The notes under the pieces: generated by a model | Told to the model about the DNA's origin: nothing | Databases searched by the model: none | What the model saw: the letters and a program-made list of their open reading frames with translations, nothing else | Shown: in pieces, positions 12,401 to 22,038 of the stretch | Layout: each line of letters opens with the position of its first letter | How positions within the stretch are numbered: position 1 is the first letter of the stretch | Position numbers and translations under genes: made by a program | Source of the DNA: Hymenolepis diminuta | Taxonomy: Eukaryota; Platyhelminthes; Cestoda; Cyclophyllidea; Hymenolepididae | Direction: 5' to 3' | DNA length: 64,000 bases | Assembly: GCA_900708905.1 (NCBI GenBank) | Contig: CAADRB010000040.1 | Coordinates: forward strand, 62,001 to 126,000

Positions 12401-15400
12401 TGACCAAATGCTGTTTATATTAAAGCGAAATGATCTTTGCACCCCAAACTCTATCGACGCAACTACTTTGACTTCTCTCTTTGTTGTAATAGTTTCAAAT
12501 AATTATAGATCTTATCTGCTCCCTTCTCCACAGCTGCCTTAATCATTAGTGACGGGTCTATTTTTAGAAGTAAACAGCTTGCCAACAAAGAACTACAAAT
12601 CAATGCTAAAAAGAGGCATCCACCTCTTGAGTAGTGACAAGATGTGACTCTTAAAATCCTATTAAATTTTTCGGGTAAGATTAAGTAACTGGTAAAGATC
12701 TTGAGCAACATGTATCTTACCTCTTAAATTATCATTTGAGAAATCGATAAGAATATTCAGGGGTCAAATTTCAAAATGATGGCGGAAAATGAAAATGAGT
12801 TTATATTTGATAATAATGTCAAACAGTATTAAAAGTCCTCAGAGCCGACTGTTGAGTTCTATCATTTTGTGATTTGTTGAAAGTTCTCATAAAAGGGAGG
12901 CGTATGTATATTCTCGAACTGAGAGGGATAACCGTGAGAAAATAAAAGACAGCATTTAATGGTTTTAACATGAGCTAACTACTTGTCTATTTAATTTTTT
13001 AAATTTCTAGTAGATGTTCGCAAAATAAAAAATATGGATCTTATTGGTATCAAAATATGTAATCCCTCAAAATAACCATAACAATATGCACAGTTTTAAG
13101 TAAGAAATAATATGAAAAGAATTAAAACCCTAACTGCAATTTCTAAAATGGTTTTTTTTGTCAAATTTGTCTTCTCATGGCTGTGAAGAGACTGCAATTT
13201 CAACAGCCCCTGAATATCGCGGACATGAAGTCAACCAGATACCTAGGGATTCAACTATGAAAATTGAACTTTGGAACGTGTACATATTGAGAAAAGAAGC
13301 GTAACCCTTGTAATAAATGTAATAAATGCTTCCCAAATTCGAATAAAGTAAGACTCGATATTCCGGTTTCATAGTATGCTTCTATTATCCCGTTTCGTCT
13401 CTTACTTTACTATTTTACCATTTTGGGAGTTCGGATGTTATCTTATGATATATTTACGGGAGATACACCATCGTAGCCTGCCTCAAGAAGACAGATACAG
13501 CAATTCCTCATTCACATTAAATCAGTTTGATGACGGTACAAATATACAATTGTGCAAATATCTTACTATTTAAATTTTGCATTAACGATGCTCTCAATTT
13601 TGCCTGAAAATATTCTAAATAAGTTTGACAACATAACGAAAAGAGGTGAGGTAGTAGTATAGATAGTTGTTTTTAGTTTGCCAAAACTAGAAAAGCCTTG
13701 CAGAAAACTAAAATTTTTAATCCAACTTACGTGGAAATGAAGAATTATAATCCAAATCAGACCAAGAGTCAGTTTAGGATTTCCGTCGACAATTTCGTCC
13801 GGTCGAATGTTCACTATTCGTACCTGTTGAAAAGAAAGGTTGGAAGTCAATAGAGTTGCTGCATTTGTAAGGAGAACTCGTCAGTAGCACAAAAGATTAA
13901 ATGCATCTAAGTCCTGTAAATGGGTAAAATAATCAAAACGATTTATTTAAATGATTAAATGGAAATTTTGCAAGCAAGATTTAATGATTTCCTTTTCTAT
14001 TTTCTATCTCTGTTTTATTCTTCGCCATTTAAGTTGCTTTTTTATGTATCTTTGCGATTCTGGTCTCTCTAATTTCTTCCCAAACACTACACCTATTTTT
14101 TCCACAATGCAAATCCCTTCTTTGTTCTCATTCAATGCAAATTCCTTCATTCCTAATACAAGTATCTAATCCCATCTGCTTCCTTCCGTTCTTGCCTCTG
14201 GTGAGATTCGTTAATAAGATTCAAAGCTACGCCCTCTTCTTCAATATTAAAAAATGGGTACTTTGCAAACCGCTGTTTTTATTTGAGTAAATCTCACGGT
14301 CTAACGAACCCTCAAATTAAAGTCTTTGGACAACATATTAAAATCCAGTGGAAATAGAAACCCCACCTTCCAGCCTACATCTTTAATGACTTCCCCATCT
14401 TTTTCTTTAATTAAATCAAAATTTTTGTTTTTTTTTTCAACTCATCCCATGGGTTATAAAAACTATCAAGGCCAATTACTTCCACCTAATGTTATAATTC
14501 CTTTATGTTAACCATATAATATAAAACAAAATTATATTTTTACGCGATAATAATCATCAGCGGCGAAAAGATTCTTAATAGTAGTGAAAAGAGAATAAGG
14601 AAAGTGATAGTTAAACGCACCTTCCGAAACCGAAGGAATTCCAATACCCGTTCAACATTTTGTATGCAGTGTACTCGGGTAAGGCCATATTCAATGCTCT
14701 GCAAAAGAAGAAGAAGGAAAAAATTAAGGTAGTTATTCCTTAAATAGCTTATCACACTTTCCTACACGACATCCGAATTCCGCCGTACTTCTTTCAAAAA
14801 CAAATAACGACGGAGAGGAAAAGATTGCAGTAGTTACCGTAAATAAGGCAAGCATTTGTGGAAAGCCTACTACCGAATTTAGGAATATTTAGTAAACTGA
14901 AGGAGTCAAAGTAAAAATCTAAAGTACTAGAGGTTCTTGTTTCGAAGACCACAAATTAGACATTAAGTCCATCGGCGTACACTCAGTGAACAGAGTGGTC
15001 AACCGCAATGATTAAGTCTGGCTAATATGGAGGCAGGCAGAATTCGAGTCTCCCACAAGGGAGGCTCCATGAAGTCATATTCTGCCAAGACAAATATTAA
15101 AAAACGCTTTTTAAACCAGTTTGAGAATTAAAAATCAAGACGTTCGTCGTATAAGTGAATATATATATTTTTTCCAACTAATTATATAAAAAGAAACGGT
15201 TTGTAAATTGCATTTTTGCATAACAATGACGACGAGTATGTAAAATGATCGAATAACAACAGCGCAAATGCGGAGAATTTGGGCGGTTTACAACGAAATG
15301 TGAGCATAGAAATTTCCCTATAATATAAACCTCTATAAAATTTAATTATTATATTTAATGTCTTTTAAGTTTAATTATGTAATGTTCTAACCGATGAAAT

Positions 15401-18400
15401 TAGTAATGGACATGAAGATATACAGATAGATAAATAGCATTTCGATAGAGAAACGGGTAAGAATTTGATTGAAACGGAAATATGAGGAACTAGGACAGCC
15501 CGTTTTTAAAAGTGTGACCAACAGATGTCTATGAACGCAGGTTCAAACCTGTGTCTATTTAATAGCCATATTCGAACCGTCTTTCGATTTGTTACTTCTG
15601 GGGATGTTGGAGCACGTAATTAAGTGGTTATGGAGTGGAATTAAACTCCCTTAAATGTTCAATGAGCAGCTTAATACTGTACACATCCCAGTTAGCAGTA
15701 GTTAGAGTTAATCGTATGCTATGGAACCATTTTACTCATTTCCTATTCGAAATGGAAAGTTGCCATTTTAGTTTGTCCTTTCCCTCCAGTAACCGTTTTT
15801 GTTAAGTTAGTTTTGCGTGCTATTAATATTCTAAATACATTCATACCAAACAGTATAGTAAATGAAATAACTGCCAAGTAAAAACCCTAATGCAGATTTC
15901 ATAAAATAAAAATGTTAAAGGTTGCTGGACGTCTTTATTTTAAAAGAAAATAGGCACACAAAACGGGCTAATATTTTTCCTCTGCATGGTGCAAAGCTCA
16001 AATTTCTCGCGCATTTCTGACACGTGCTGGGAGAGATTAAATAAACAAAAAGAAAAAAGGCAACCATATGGAGGTTATGTACTGACATTGTAATTTATTG
16101 GCCTAAAATATTTGTTTTTGGAATAAAAAAATGCCCTTTCAGTGTGACCTTATAGATGTGGATTATATTTACCTCACATTAGAACCGCAGAATTTCAAAA
16201 TAAAAGGTAGAAATGAATCACGATAATGAGCCCTGATATTAAGATAATGTAGACAATAACGTTATTAGAGTTGACCAACAGTGTATAATGTGGCTATAGT
16301 TATTCAGGCTGAGGAAAAAGGCAGAAGATCTGTAGTTTAAATGACATTTTCTCTTCACGTTATTAAGAGAATTCAACAATACCGATAAAGCTGTGGACCG
16401 TAATACAGATTAGTCACCGTGGACAACCATTACAATAACAGTGAGGAAAATTTACTTATCATTTATCTTTAAGAAAGAAAATCCAGCATTCATCTACCAA
16501 ATCAAATTATAATTTTTGAGTTGTGTAATGAATTCATCGATCAGTAAAGGGAAATAAATTGATAGATTTTACACAAACTTGAAAAGAGGAGTCGAAAGAA
16601 ATTTATAGGTAAATGGTAATCATGAAGTCTCCAAAGACTAATAACGTTTTCAATAAACTCGGTTATATAGCTAAACAGCCAAATGAGGTAAAAATACCCT
16701 ATTTTGTATCATGAGCTTAAATTGTTTGATTATTTAATGGATTATACTTACCAGATTTTGACCAGAGAGGATTTCGATGAGTTTGATAAGTAGATGTCCG
16801 CTTTGAAAGTCTCTGAATAGGTCATTAACAAGCAGCCCATGCTAAAATAGAGAAAGTGATAAAATTATACGTAGAAGTAAATGTGCAGAAACAAGAGAAT
16901 AAAAGATTGCATTTTTTTCCAGTCTACTAATAATGAGACTGCAACATAGTATATTCGTTCTCAGTATAATAAACGAAAAATAATTGTTTCCCATTAACGA
17001 AACTTAAACCTAATGAACAATAGGTGACGGCACGGTTAAGTGACATTCCTATCAAACTGTCACGCTTTGAAATAAACGAGGGCGATAATTGACAGCTAAG
17101 GTAACTGCAATTATATTCTTTTTTTAAATATGTAGACACATCAGGGGAAAATTCGTTAAATTTAAAAAATTGATACCACCTATCAATCAAATGAAACGTT
17201 ACTGGAGGCAATGTAAGTGTACAAATGATAATTCATACAAAACGCTTAAACACATAGAATAGATATTTCAGTTCGTTTTAGGCAGAAAACTGTCTCATTT
17301 CTGATAACTCAGACTGCCTAAATAAGAATAGAAATATCAAAGCTCCAGCTTTTCACAACTCCGTAAAGGAATTGAGTTTCACACAAATAGCAAAATACTC
17401 AAGAAATAGAAAATAAGGTGCTTTAAACTTGACCCAAATGGTGCTTTAAATAGTCTGAAGGGTCATGTTCATGATAAACACATAAGATCATAATAAATAC
17501 AGGGAGATCTTTCGAGCACACTTCTCAATAATTCTTAAAACTATTACCTATAAATAATTAGCCCAGCAATACCTGAAAGGTAATTACTAAGAGTGTGATG
17601 TCTTGACCTCAACTTTTCCACGAGGTGGGAAAAGTAAATTGACTTTGGTAAAGAGCCTCGAGAATGAAAGATAACTGCATTGATTATATTACTTTTATTC
17701 AACATGGAATAAATTTAACCTTGAATTTTTTTTGTAGTGAAGACCATTTTCAATAGCAGGATCAGATTGGATTTCATTTTAAAAAGTTTCATTCATTAGA
17801 CGACACTAGATCATCCCAGGATGAATGTAAAATTGTCTCGATTAAATCACTATGTAGTATCATAAAACTGTTCATTGATTACCAAATGAGGTAAAGATTT
17901 GGGACTAAAAAGCAGATGCTCTACGGTTCGATCAGGAATATAGCGCCTATATCACATAGTTCAGATCATTCAAAATAAGAGACCTAACCTTTTGCTAAAA
18001 AGACTTTCGGATTAATGGGCATTCAGTTGAAGTTACTCTCTTTTAGTTACCTTCAGTTTCTCTTCCTTATTTCTCCTTCATTCACACATAATGTGAAAAT
18101 TTTACTGTTTAGATGGCTCCCATGAATAATATAGTACATTTTGTTTTTTTGAAAATAAAATTAAAATCTCAATCAAAGAAGAAAAAGTCCAAATTAAATT
18201 TACATACCGTAAGAATTTGTTCTTTATTTTTATTTCATTTTGATTATCACAAAATAAGTCCAACTAATAGCATAACTATATAAATTTAGCCCATGGCAAC
18301 AAACTGTTAGGTTATCACTGCAAAAAACAGCACAGCATACCGGCGAAATTTTTCCTCAGACTCGGAATTATCACATACAATAAACAACGTGATCGTGTTC

Positions 18401-20173
18401 GTGCTGTGGTGCAAATACCCTTACACGTGGTATCAACACACCAATCGCCAATCGCTCGCATACACAGTCAGAGCTCAATAATCAGATTTACAAATTGCTG
18501 CTTATTTGCCAAATCGCTGCTACACCTTATTAACTGGTGTTCGGGACGCTTATTGGTCAAACCCCCTCGCATGAGTGCGTGTGTATATCTCACTCTTTTC
18601 AAACCAGCACTTGTTTGCTTTTAGTTTCCTGATCAAGCAAAAGCATGCTTGATAAAAGCTGTGTAACCCTCTGTTTAAACTGGATTCCAAGAATGCTGGA
18701 TGTACTACTAGATAGTTGCAATGCCGCCTTGTTAGGACAAGATTAGAATCTGTTATATACTGCTTAGCATTTCGTGAAATCATGTAATCTTTTAAGCGTT
18801 AATAAAACTTGATGAAACTGCCTGAATAAAAAATGTATATATATATTTTTTGTTTTTAAAGTTAATCTAAAGGGAGGCATTTGTTGAGCGGGAGAAATAC
18901 GGAGAAGAGGAGTATAGCTTGACACCCATGCGCGTTTAGACTTTGAGCGAAAATGCAGTGCGGAATGAGGATCATTCAACATTTGATGAAATTAGTCATT
19001 ACTATTTGTGGGCAATTTACAGCCACCGCGGGAAGGAAAGGATTTGGCCATGGAAAGCTCTAGACATTTATATATATAGAACACAGAATATATATAATAT
19101 GGAATCTTTCATTGAGAATATCAGTGTTTGATGGATGTAGGTACAAAAGAGCATATGAAATATCGTCTTATACGTAAACAAATTAATATAATTTATGTGG
19201 ATATTCAGGCGTCATTATAGACGCAAGTTTATATTTGGATGTCACATTTATAGATCATTCATAGAGGAATACAATACACGAAAATACGATCTGCTTATTG
19301 TATATGGACGGCTCTTCAATGGGAAAAGTTAGCGAAAATAGTAATTCAATAATTTCTTAGAAATGACTAATTGCAAATGAAAGGTTGGGAAAGAATCAAC
19401 TAATTTAGATATATAAGTAAATATTTCATTTTTACTTTAAGTTATACCATTTAGAGAAGACAACAATAATTACAGAAGTTGTTTAAATATAATCATGTTT
19501 AGTTATTGACTAAGACCTTTAACGTATAGGTTTTTCAATGAAAATGTTGATAATTCAACGTTTACCTTATGATGCATGCATCAGATTTCTAAATATATCA
19601 TATAATTACCTGAGATAAGTGTTTGTTAACCCATATTGTAAAGGCACGTTTTTGCATCGCATCTCTTTGATCTGTAAATTAAGAAAAAAGAATGTTCGTA
19701 GTAGTGATCGGTGCACAATTTAGCAATCAAACAAATCACAGCGCCACAACAAACAAACATAAGACGCAATTGGAAATTAAGAAATTAATCAATACTAAAA
19801 ATACATAATACACACACGGTAATGAATAAAACAGCAGGTTTATTCCAACTAAACTAGAAAGGCACTAATGAACACTTGTGTTTCATTCATTAATTCGAGT
19901 AAAGCAATCAACGGTAAGCGGAGAATAATCGCTTACAATAGACCTAAGTTTATGTCTCTTTTACTTTATATTAGCAAATATTTCGTTTCACAGATAATGG
20001 TTTGCAGAACTTATAATGTAAAGCTTAAGAAACTTACCAGCCACTCGAATTACAGCTCTATCCGCTGCATCAAGCTGCATTACCGCAAGTGTCAGCTTGA
20101 TTTGTTCCAAATCCATCGGTTCATTAGTAAATACACTAATAGAATCTTCGACACGACTGGGGTTATCATTCAT
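291..20173 (-). CDS. Plakin/spectraplakin gene, 5' part (CH1-CH2 actin-binding domain plus start of plakin domain), partial
   Basis: Ten coding exons on the minus strand join in frame: 20173-20038, 19671-19610, 16841-16752, 14698-14621, 13823-13731, 11434-11166, 8833-8718, 6571-6144, 3522-3301 and 454-291, giving 552 codons plus 2 bases. All introns are GT-AG. Residues about 46-155 form CH1, with the actin-binding-site-1 motif [12 protein letters not shown] and the closing motif [12 protein letters not shown]. Residues about 196-305 form CH2 ([12 protein letters not shown], then [18 protein letters not shown], ending [11 protein letters not shown]). Beyond 360 come plakin-type spectrin repeats ([14 protein letters not shown], then [12 protein letters not shown], then EEEVKRWM). 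Known plakins (plectin, dystonin, MACF1, Short stop) bind F-actin through the CH pair and anchor it to microtubules, intermediate filaments or junctions. Paralogue assignment is not possible because the rod and C-terminus lie outside the window. The start is the ATG at 20173, the first in the open frame, with no convincing acceptor just upstream. Confidence 0.92.
455..3300 (-). other. Plakin intron 9
   Basis: 2.85 kb of AT-rich sequence with one antisense SINE (about 711-880). No other feature recognised. Confidence 0.8.
711..880 (+). mobile_element. tRNA-derived SINE copy (plus orientation)
   Basis: Contains AGTTCGATGCCCATCGGTG, then TGAACGAGAGGGCCAAC, CTAACAAAGGGAGGGGTAG and AATTCGAGTTTCTCACC. 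These line up in order with the copies at 14.9, 37.5 and 46.8 kb. The tRNA-like head (about 711-760) is degraded. It is antisense to the plakin gene. Confidence 0.65.
3301..3522 (-). CDS. Plakin exon 9 (spectrin repeat of plakin domain)
   Basis: Seventy-four codons, phase 0 at both ends, acceptor TTTGCCAG, donor GTAATATA. It encodes a long helix with [19 protein letters not shown] and [20 protein letters not shown], the pattern of plakin spectrin repeats (W..Y..AL..RD....RLERLQ....). The frame continues into exon 10. Confidence 0.92.
3523..6143 (-). other. Plakin intron 8
   Basis: AT-rich. A short island at about 4440-4620 has CCAATCA (4504-4510) and an imperfect tandem of GTTAGTCATGCT-like words. 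Nothing else recognised. Confidence 0.8.
6144..6571 (-). CDS. Plakin exon 8 (end of CH2, Pro-rich linker, first plakin spectrin repeat)
   Basis: 428 bases, 142 whole codons after a split Asp. [11 protein letters not shown] closes CH2. A Pro-rich stretch ([18 protein letters not shown]) follows, then a helical repeat with [20 protein letters not shown] and [20 protein letters not shown]. The latter is the plakin signature (ELPxxxxxKxxLxxLYxxL). Leaves at phase 0 before GTAAAAAC. Confidence 0.94.
6572..8717 (-). other. Plakin intron 7
   Basis: AT-rich. A 67-codon minus-strand frame at 7821-8024 shows no domain and no matching splice sites, so I treat it as chance. No repeat recognised. Confidence 0.8.
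8718..8833 (-). CDS. Plakin exon 7 (CH2)
   Basis: 116 bases between the acceptor ATTCTAG and donor GTGAGAAA. It encodes [20 protein letters not shown], then [18 protein letters not shown], matching the RPDLxDY...LexAFxxAexxLGIxxLLDPED block of CH2. The final G joins AT of exon 8 to make Asp, completing the PED motif. Confidence 0.95.
8834..11165 (-). other. Plakin intron 6
   Basis: Contains RT-fragment copy 1 (9238-10045). The rest is AT-rich with small chance ORFs. Confidence 0.85.
9238..10045 (-). mobile_element. Decayed non-LTR retrotransposon RT fragment, copy 1
   Basis: Inverted, equal-length match to 26877-27684 (position p pairs with 36922 minus p). On the sense (minus) strand it shows the LINE reverse-transcriptase block RFERGRST and, after a frameshift, DLKEAFDSV (motif A, with the catalytic first Asp) at 9368-9342, then a stop. 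There is no YADD motif, endonuclease or poly-A tail. It lies in the plakin intron 8834-11165, sense to that gene. A 72-codon ORF on the opposite strand (9783-10001) is antisense to the relic and is probably not a gene. Confidence 0.75.
11166..11434 (-). CDS. Plakin exon 6 (inter-CH linker and first half of CH2)
   Basis: Eighty-nine codons plus two bases. The first 45 or so residues form an unusually long linker between CH1 and CH2 ([20 protein letters not shown] onward). CH2 then starts [20 protein letters not shown] and continues [17 protein letters not shown]. The Lys codon is split with exon 7. Plus-strand ORFs over the same bases are antisense shadows. Confidence 0.95.
12151..12172. repeat. 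Hairpin, 9-bp stem and 4-base loop
   Basis: CTCATATCT / ATTG / AGATATGAG, a perfect stem in the plakin intron between exons 6 and 5. AT-rich, function unknown. Confidence 0.6.
12463..12711 (-). CDS. Possible small single-pass membrane protein, 82 aa, nested in plakin intron (doubtful)
   Basis: ATG-to-TAG frame on the minus strand, the same strand as the host plakin gene. Residues about 33-50 ([18 protein letters not shown]) are hydrophobic enough for one membrane segment. The C-terminal 30 residues are charged and could form a helix ([20 protein letters not shown]). I recognise no family, splice sites or promoter. Open frames of this length arise by chance in such DNA, so this is a candidate only. 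Confidence 0.12.
   Translation of the reverse strand: MLLKIFTSYLILPEKFNRILRVTSCHYSRGGCLFLALICSSLLASCLLLKIDPSLMIKAAVEKGADKIYNYLKLLQQREKSK
13731..13823 (-). CDS. Plakin exon 5 (end of CH1)
   Basis: Ninety-three bases, 31 codons, phase 0. It encodes [20 protein letters not shown] followed by [11 protein letters not shown]. The invariant VNI..[22 protein letters not shown] motif is the most recognisable signature of type-1 CH domains in plakins, spectrins and dystrophins. Confidence 0.97.
13824..14620 (-). other. Plakin intron 4
   Basis: Strongly pyrimidine-rich on the plus strand (purine-rich on the gene strand) from about 13950 to 14460. On the gene strand, a short [15 protein letters not shown] reading near 14400 faintly recalls a LINE linker, but I do not call it. 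Confidence 0.8.
14621..14698 (-). CDS. Plakin exon 4 (CH1)
   Basis: Seventy-eight bases, 26 codons, phase 0 at both ends. It encodes [18 protein letters not shown], which aligns with the HxxQNVxxALxFLxxRxV block of CH1. The acceptor TTTTGCAG is strong and the donor is GTGCGT. A second acceptor two bases downstream (CAGAG) would break the frame, so 14698 is preferred. Confidence 0.92.
14699..16751 (-). other. Plakin intron 3
   Basis: AT-rich with one antisense SINE at about 14945-15080. Nothing else recognised. Confidence 0.85.
14945..15080 (+). mobile_element. tRNA-derived SINE copy (plus orientation)
   Basis: Body blocks CCATCGGCGTACACTCAGTG, GAGTGGTCAACCGCAATG, TTAAGTCTGGCTAATATGG and AATTCGAGTCTCCCAC, then GAGGCTCCATGAAG, in the same order as the other copies. 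The head is degraded. It lies in the plakin intron 14699-16751, antisense to the gene. Confidence 0.65.
16752..16841 (-). CDS. Plakin exon 3 (CH1 core)
   Basis: Ninety bases, 30 codons, phase 0 at both ends. It starts [20 protein letters not shown] and goes on to LIEILSG, matching the VxDLFxDLxDGxxLxxLLExLSG block of CH1 domains. Donor GTAAGTAT, acceptor TATTTTAG. Confidence 0.94.
16842..19609 (-). other. Plakin intron 2
   Basis: AT-rich with the GC-richer island at 18380-18640. The remaining sequence holds only chance ORFs. Confidence 0.85.
18380..18640. promoter_or_regulatory. GC-richer island in plakin intron 2, possible internal promoter
   Basis: It holds an E-box CACGTG (18424-18429), an inverted CCAAT (ATTGG, 18552-18556) and several CpGs in AT-rich surroundings. 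It lies just downstream (on the minus strand) of the exon that starts CH1. Spectraplakins are known to use internal promoters that give isoforms with part or none of the CH pair. Confidence 0.25.
19610..19671 (-). CDS. Plakin exon 2 (start of CH1)
   Basis: Sixty-two bases flanked by an AG acceptor and a GTAATT donor. They encode [20 protein letters not shown], the conserved first helix of CH1 and actin-binding site 1 of plakin, spectrin and alpha-actinin type proteins. The exon enters at phase 1 and leaves at phase 0. Confidence 0.93.
19672..20037 (-). other. Plakin intron 1
   Basis: Short 366-base intron between the start exon and CH1. Donor GTAAGTTT, acceptor AATTTACAG. Nothing else seen. 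Confidence 0.85.
20038..20173 (-). CDS. Plakin exon 1 (start codon exon)
   Basis: ATG at 20173-20171 opens 45 codons plus one base, ending [14 protein letters not shown] before the donor GTAAGTTT. This acidic leader has no domain I recognise. The split codon (G plus AT) gives Asp with exon 2. A further upstream 5' UTR exon cannot be seen. Confidence 0.8.
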
Positions 20174-21269
20174 ATTAACAACGTATAAAAGTTCAATACA
20201 ACAAATAAGTCAACTGTGCATCAAGATCCAGTATCGAATTGTGCCAAGGGTCATGTAAACGTAGGAATTGTGTCGTAAAACAAAGCAACATTTTGATTTA
20301 AATTTTATAATGTTTCACGAATACAATTATATAAGATTCTACTTAGAACATCTAAATTTTCAACTCACATTTATAACAAATTTGCTAAACAATACACTTA
20401 GAAATTTGACATTTGAACAATAATATTAAAATTATCTTCTCTTAATCCTTAATCCCGAATGATATAATTTTGCTCATATATATTTAAATTTGTGGGTGTA
20501 TTTTATTATAATTGTTTCTATTGCTTATATGGCCATGTCCATTATATTAATATTCAAATGAGAATAGATTCCCCTTTAATCAGTTGAAAGAGCTTTTTAT
20601 AGCAGTTTTATAAAGTTTCTTTTGCTGCAGCTAAAGCGAGCTTTCTCCGTTGCTCCATACATTAAGGGTTACCAGTGTTTGGACATTAAACAAGATAAAA
20701 ATTTTTAATAGATTTTCACTATTTTATTGACGTCATACTTTGCGGTTTATCATAATTTAAGAACTTTGGACTTTCTAATTTGTTCATTTATAATAATCAC
20801 TCAAAATATTTTCCAAATAGTTAATCCAGTTGCATAACAATTCATTACGACAATACGGTTTTACGAAACTCAAGATGAAGTTCACAAACAGGGTCTATGG
20901 TAAATTTATTATAATTTGCCATGAATGTTAGATGATGAGCAAGATGGATTTTTGTTATGGTCAGGCATTCTTTGGTTGGTTATAGGTTATTTTCATATAG
21001 AAAATAATTTATTTGATGAGTGACATCGGTTATCTACATTAAACATTGCAATCAACTGTATTACATACATTGTCATGATATTTAAGTGGTAAGAATATGT
21101 AAGACAACGTTATATCTCTCGGAGTCATATCGATCGAACAGATAGAATAAGTCAATTCACTCATGTCGCCAGATAAGTTCGGAGGTGACAGGCAAGCCAC
21201 CTCAATTTATTAATAAGTAAATTAGGTTTATACACAAAACATTTCTTCGTTAGACGTCAGTCGTGTCTC

Positions 21270-21281
21270 GTCGTCGACGAC
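21270..21281. repeat. 12-bp perfect palindrome GTCGTCGACGAC
   Basis: Self-complementary sequence rich in CpG in an otherwise AT-rich neighbourhood, 9 bases downstream of the CRE-like GACGTCAG. Possibly a dimeric factor site. Confidence 0.6.
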
Positions 21282-21318
21282 AGACATTTGTCTAGGTATC
21301 AATGTGCAAATGAACAAA

Positions 21319-21350
21319 CACACAGTGGGACCACCTGTGGACACTGTGTG
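21319..21350. repeat. 32-bp compound inverted repeat in divergent promoter region
   Basis: Outer arms CACACAGTG (21319-21327) and CACTGTGTG (21342-21350) pair perfectly over 9 bp. An inner pair CCAC/GTGG (21331-21334, 21337-21340) nests inside. The centre contains the E-box CACCTG. Confidence 0.75.
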
Positions 21351-21816
21351 AAGATCTTATTGTCAGTCAATCATTCCTAATCGCCAGATGTAGATAGAAA
21401 TCTGTTGGCTATAGCAGAAAACAACAGGTTTGGAAAAATAAAAGGCATCCAACAGGTTTTCGGAGCTAGAATCAAAGTGTCCTGGTGTTTTGACGTTAGA
21501 CTCCGCCGTCACACCTGACAACTTAATGATACGAGGTTAACCGTATAATTCCGGGGGGCATCCTTGAAATGGTAGAAAACCCTATTCTTGTGATCGACAT
21601 GTTCAGATCTCAAGTGGTGAGTTGGAAGAAATATTGTGGATAAATGAATATAAACAACTTTTCTATATTAATTTTAACATGAATTTCATTTTACCAAATT
21701 GTACAAATGAAGAACAATCCGCTTTGTTTTATCAAGGTAAATCGAATAACACTAGACGCACTAGCTTAAATAGCCTGGGTCGGCCAATTATCTTCGTCCT
21801 TATTTGTTTCTAGAGA

Positions 21817-22038
21817 ATGAGTGCTAATCTCCATTTATCGGAAGATTTATCCGAAAATGGCGTATTAAAAGAAACTTACTTTCTCGAAGACTGTATATAC
21901 GAACAAGTTGCAGTTTTGCTTCATGGTTTAGAAGAATGCCGACAGAAACAGCTATTCACTGACGTTATTTTATGTGCCTCTGAGGAGGAGTTTCCTTGTC
22001 ATAAGGTTGTTCTGGCTGCAAGTTCTCGATATTTTAGT
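21817..22038 (+). CDS. BTB-Kelch exon 1 (start and first half of BTB)
   Basis: Seventy-four codons from ATG 21817 to Ser-74, donor GTGAGTCTG. An in-frame TAG at 21811 lies just upstream. That TAG is also the tail of a good acceptor (TTTGTTTCTAG), so transcripts may begin coding only three bases after a splice junction. Encodes QLFTDVILCASEEEFPCHKV. Confidence 0.9.

Larger units (their letters stand above)
11435..13730 (-). other. Plakin intron 5
   Basis: AT-rich, with a hairpin at 12151-12172 and the doubtful 82-codon ORF at 12463-12711. Confidence 0.85.
20174..21816. promoter_or_regulatory. Divergent plakin / BTB-Kelch intergenic region
   Basis: The start codons of the two genes face away from each other across 1.64 kb. 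The left two thirds are very AT-rich. About 21110-21600 is visibly less so and holds GACGTCAG (CRE-like, 21254-21261), a 12-bp palindrome, and a hairpin at 21319-21350. This half is the best candidate for the promoter of the Kelch gene and perhaps of both genes. No clear TATA box can be assigned. Confidence 0.45.

Noticed and set aside
14330..14460. LINE linker-like reading ([10 protein letters not shown]) on the minus strand in plakin intron 4
   Set aside because: Too short, no RT motifs nearby, and low-complexity purine-rich sequence favours such readings.
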